Shown: one piece after another, positions 5,803-6,862 of the stretch | How positions within the stretch are numbered: the first letter of the stretch is position 1 | Layout of the letters: every line of letters begins with the position of its first letter | Origin: Candidatus Saccharimonadota bacterium | GTDB lineage: Bacteria > Patescibacteriota > Saccharimonadia > Saccharimonadales > Saccharimonadaceae | Assembly: GCA_020428265.1 (NCBI GenBank) | Contig: JAGQND010000041.1 | Coordinates: 1 to 6,862 of the forward strand | Length of the DNA: 6,862 nucleotides | Direction: 5' to 3' | Notes under the pieces: model-generated | Seen by the model: the letters and a program-made list of their open reading frames with translations, nothing else | Told to the model about the DNA's origin: nothing | The model's database searches: none | Position numbers and translations under genes: made by a program

Positions 5803-6725
5803 TTCCGTAGATTTTTCGCTACGCTGATGAGTCCCGTAGGACGAAAAGCTGCCGCCCCCAGGCCTCGTAAACGAGCCGACTCTTCTGGCTCTATACAATA
5901 TTCATCGTCATCATCAAGTAATCGTGGCGCTTGATTTGCTTGCTCCAGTAAATCCTCTGCCGTAAAGTGCGGACGCGGTGGCAACTCTACCCACTCACCA
6001 CCAAATGGAGACTTATCTTCATCTAGCGGATTAGTCATACGCCGCCACTGCAAAGAATTACGTACATCACCATTATTACTAGGGTTCACTCGAGTATAGT
6101 GTATTAGCATGCAGTTTGTAATATTCTGCTCTGGGTCGGCCTCAACTTCCTCAAATTGTTCTGGCAACATGCGCTCTATATCGTAGCGCGCCACCCCCAT
6201 AAAATCACCGTGCGTCACAGCTATAACCTTGCGGCCAGACTGTTCGCGCTGCAATGTACCCTGAAAATCACGATACCTAAACCTCACGTCACTACGGCTC
6301 TCGCCACCATCAAGCTTCGTAAACCACGGGTCGGCAGCATGCATCCTCACAGTTTCCGCGAATCTTTTCTGACGCTCAGCACGAGTCAATGCCCCATATA
6401 ACCCCCAGTTACGCTCTACTATACGGTCGTCATGCAGCCAGCCCTGCCTTGGAGCACCCAAAATTCCACCCGTATCGCGGGTACGCAAAAATGTAGAGTA
6501 GAACCCAACATCAAACATAGCCACACCACCCAGATTGCGGTCAATCCACTCGCGCGCTTGGGTAGCCTGCTCAATACCAAGGCGTGACAAGCGCTGCTGC
6601 CAATCTGGCCGTGCCGTCACAATATCATGCTTCCTGTGCAATATACCGGCTTTGTCGGCTTTTTGTATTACGTTCGCTTCAGACTGCGCGTGACGTATAA
6701 ATACTAAATCATCTGGCATAGGCAT
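5787..6725 (-). CDS. Histidine phosphatase family protein with C-terminal extension
   Basis: A 312-residue member of the histidine phosphatase superfamily. The catalytic motif is IRHAQSEAN (10-18), with Ala for the usual Gly of RHG. STFLRTRDT (77-85) holds the phosphate-pocket arginines, ERNWG (104-108) the likely proton donor, GGES is at 140-143, and the second catalytic His is in THGDF (171-175). The catalytic part ends near 210. The remaining 100 residues hold acidic stretches (DDDDEY, 271-276) and a basic hydrophobic end, and match no domain I know. AAAGGAG (6739 to 6733) lies seven bases before the ATG at 6725. The substrate is unknown. The last 20 residues are coded by the strand opposite the hammerhead ribozyme, so this end is constrained by, or derived from, that element. 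The gene converges on the unknown gene at 5246-5758 with a 28-base gap. Confidence 0.85.
   Translation of the reverse strand: MPMPDDLVFIRHAQSEANVIQKADKAGILHRKHDIVTARPDWQQRLSRLGIEQATQAREWIDRNLGGVAMFDVGFYSTFLRTRDTGGILGAPRQGWLHDDRIVERNWGLYGALTRAERQKRFAETVRMHAADPWFTKLDGGESRSDVRFRYRDFQGTLQREQSGRKVIAVTHGDFMGVARYDIERMLPEQFEEVEADPEQNITNCMLIHYTRVNPSNNGDVRNSLQWRRMTNPLDEDKSPFGGEWVELPPRPHFTAEDLLEQANQAPRLLDDDDEYCIEPEESARLRGLGAAAFRPTGLISVAKNLRKLLHK
5798..5852 (+). ncRNA. Type III hammerhead ribozyme
   Basis: The RNA has the full self-cleaving hammerhead design, open at stem III. Stem III is GCAGCTT (5798-5804) with AAGCTGC (5846-5852), seven pairs, including the required U16.1-A15.1 pair. C5805 is the cleavage-site nucleotide (position 17). 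Stem I is CGTAG (5806-5810) with CTACG (5819-5823), closed by an eight-base loop. The core CTGATGA is 5824-5830. Stem II is GTCC (5831-5834) with GGAC (5839-5842), loop CGTA, with the preferred G10.1-C11.1 pair. GAA is 5843-5845. All invariant core bases are present. Cleavage is predicted between 5805 and 5806, 47 bases after the stop codon of the upstream gene, leaving a 2',3'-cyclic phosphate on that mRNA. The motif is antisense to residues 292-310 of the convergent phosphatase gene. Confidence 0.9.
5861..5877 (+). other. Small hairpin downstream of the hammerhead
   Basis: CTCG (5864-5867) pairs with CGAG (5872-5875) around a TAAA loop, extended by GG/CC across a bulged C. No T-tract follows, so it is not a standard terminator. 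It lies inside the antisense phosphatase gene, so it may be incidental. Confidence 0.25.
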
Positions 6726-6750
6726 AGCATAACTCCTTTGTTTATATTTT

Positions 6751-6780
6751 AATTATACAATCTTTTTTAAATTATACAAT
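6751..6780. repeat. Direct repeat carrying tandem TATAAT boxes
   Basis: AATTATACAAT occurs at 6751-6761 and again at 6770-6780, 19 bases apart, each followed by a T-run. On the minus strand each copy reads ATTGTATAATT. It is probably a duplicated promoter segment. Confidence 0.5.
6752..6779 (-). promoter_or_regulatory. Promoter of the long histidine phosphatase gene
   Basis: On the minus strand TATAAT (6757 to 6752) lies 16 bases downstream of TTGTAT (6779 to 6774) in very A/T-rich DNA. It would give a leader of about 20 bases containing the AAAGGAG ribosome-binding site. A second TATAAT (6776 to 6771) could be an alternative -10. Confidence 0.5.
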
Positions 6781-6808
6781 TTTTCATATTTTTCTCTATT
6801 CTTGTTAA

Positions 6809-6829
6809 TTAGTGTTGACAATACACTAA
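6809..6829. promoter_or_regulatory. Second palindromic operator, probable NrtR site
   Basis: TTAGTGT (6809-6815) and ACACTAA (6823-6829) repeat exactly the arms of the site at 2950-2970, with the same seven-base spacing and the same first four spacer bases (TGAC). It sits in the same position relative to a plus-strand promoter, which points to a co-regulated gene beyond the right edge. Confidence 0.75.
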
Positions 6830-6843
6830 GTCTTTGATAGCAT
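6815..6843 (+). promoter_or_regulatory. Promoter of a gene beyond the right edge
   Basis: TTGACA (6815-6820) and TAGCAT (6838-6843) are 17 bases apart, pointing rightward. The -35 lies within the operator, as in the nadE promoter, and the operator ends eight bases before the -10 in both. No start codon is visible before the window ends. Confidence 0.6.
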
Positions 6844-6862
6844 AAGAGTAGAAAGTGTCATA

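Noticed and set aside
1..6862. CRISPR arrays, tRNA or rRNA genes, insertion sequences
   Set aside because: I saw no regularly spaced repeats, no tRNA cloverleaf or rRNA-like segments, and no transposase or terminal inverted repeats.

Overview
The window (about 48% GC by eye) looks like a chromosomal segment of a small-genome bacterium of the Candidate Phyla Radiation, most likely a Candidatus Saccharibacteria (TM7) relative. This rests on gene style: a short Mur ligase, compact NAD genes, heavy use of ATA isoleucine codons, and terminators with TAACAGG-type loops. No marker gene fixes the taxon. UGA is used as a normal stop (ends of nadD and nadE), so the recoded Gracilibacteria/SR1 code is not in use.

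Left part (1-2330). A minus-strand Mur ligase runs off the left edge. It is followed on the plus strand by a probable small structured RNA with its own terminator (about 960-1090), a six-helix DUF308/HdeD-like membrane protein, a terminator, and a small RRM RNA-binding protein with a long 5' leader. The RRM gene and nadD converge on a shared hairpin terminator.

Middle (2344-5128). This is an NAD-synthesis block. nadD (minus) and nadE (plus) diverge from one 21-bp palindromic operator that covers the nadE -35 box. nadE overlaps a histidine-phosphatase gene by ATGA, and that is followed by nrtR, a Nudix-fold NAD repressor with a degraded catalytic box. An operator with identical arms and the same promoter geometry lies at the right edge (6809-6829), so a further regulon member probably starts just outside the window. 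nadD carries a one-base frameshift in a homopolymer run.

Right part (5129-6862). A near-consensus promoter drives an unrecognised 170-residue protein whose codon use differs from its neighbours. Just after its stop codon lies a sequence with every invariant nucleotide and all three stems of a type III hammerhead ribozyme (5798-5852). It is written antisense to the last residues of the convergent histidine-phosphatase gene. A hairpin just upstream could compete for one ribozyme strand. This gene-plus-ribozyme unit is the most unusual feature of the window.
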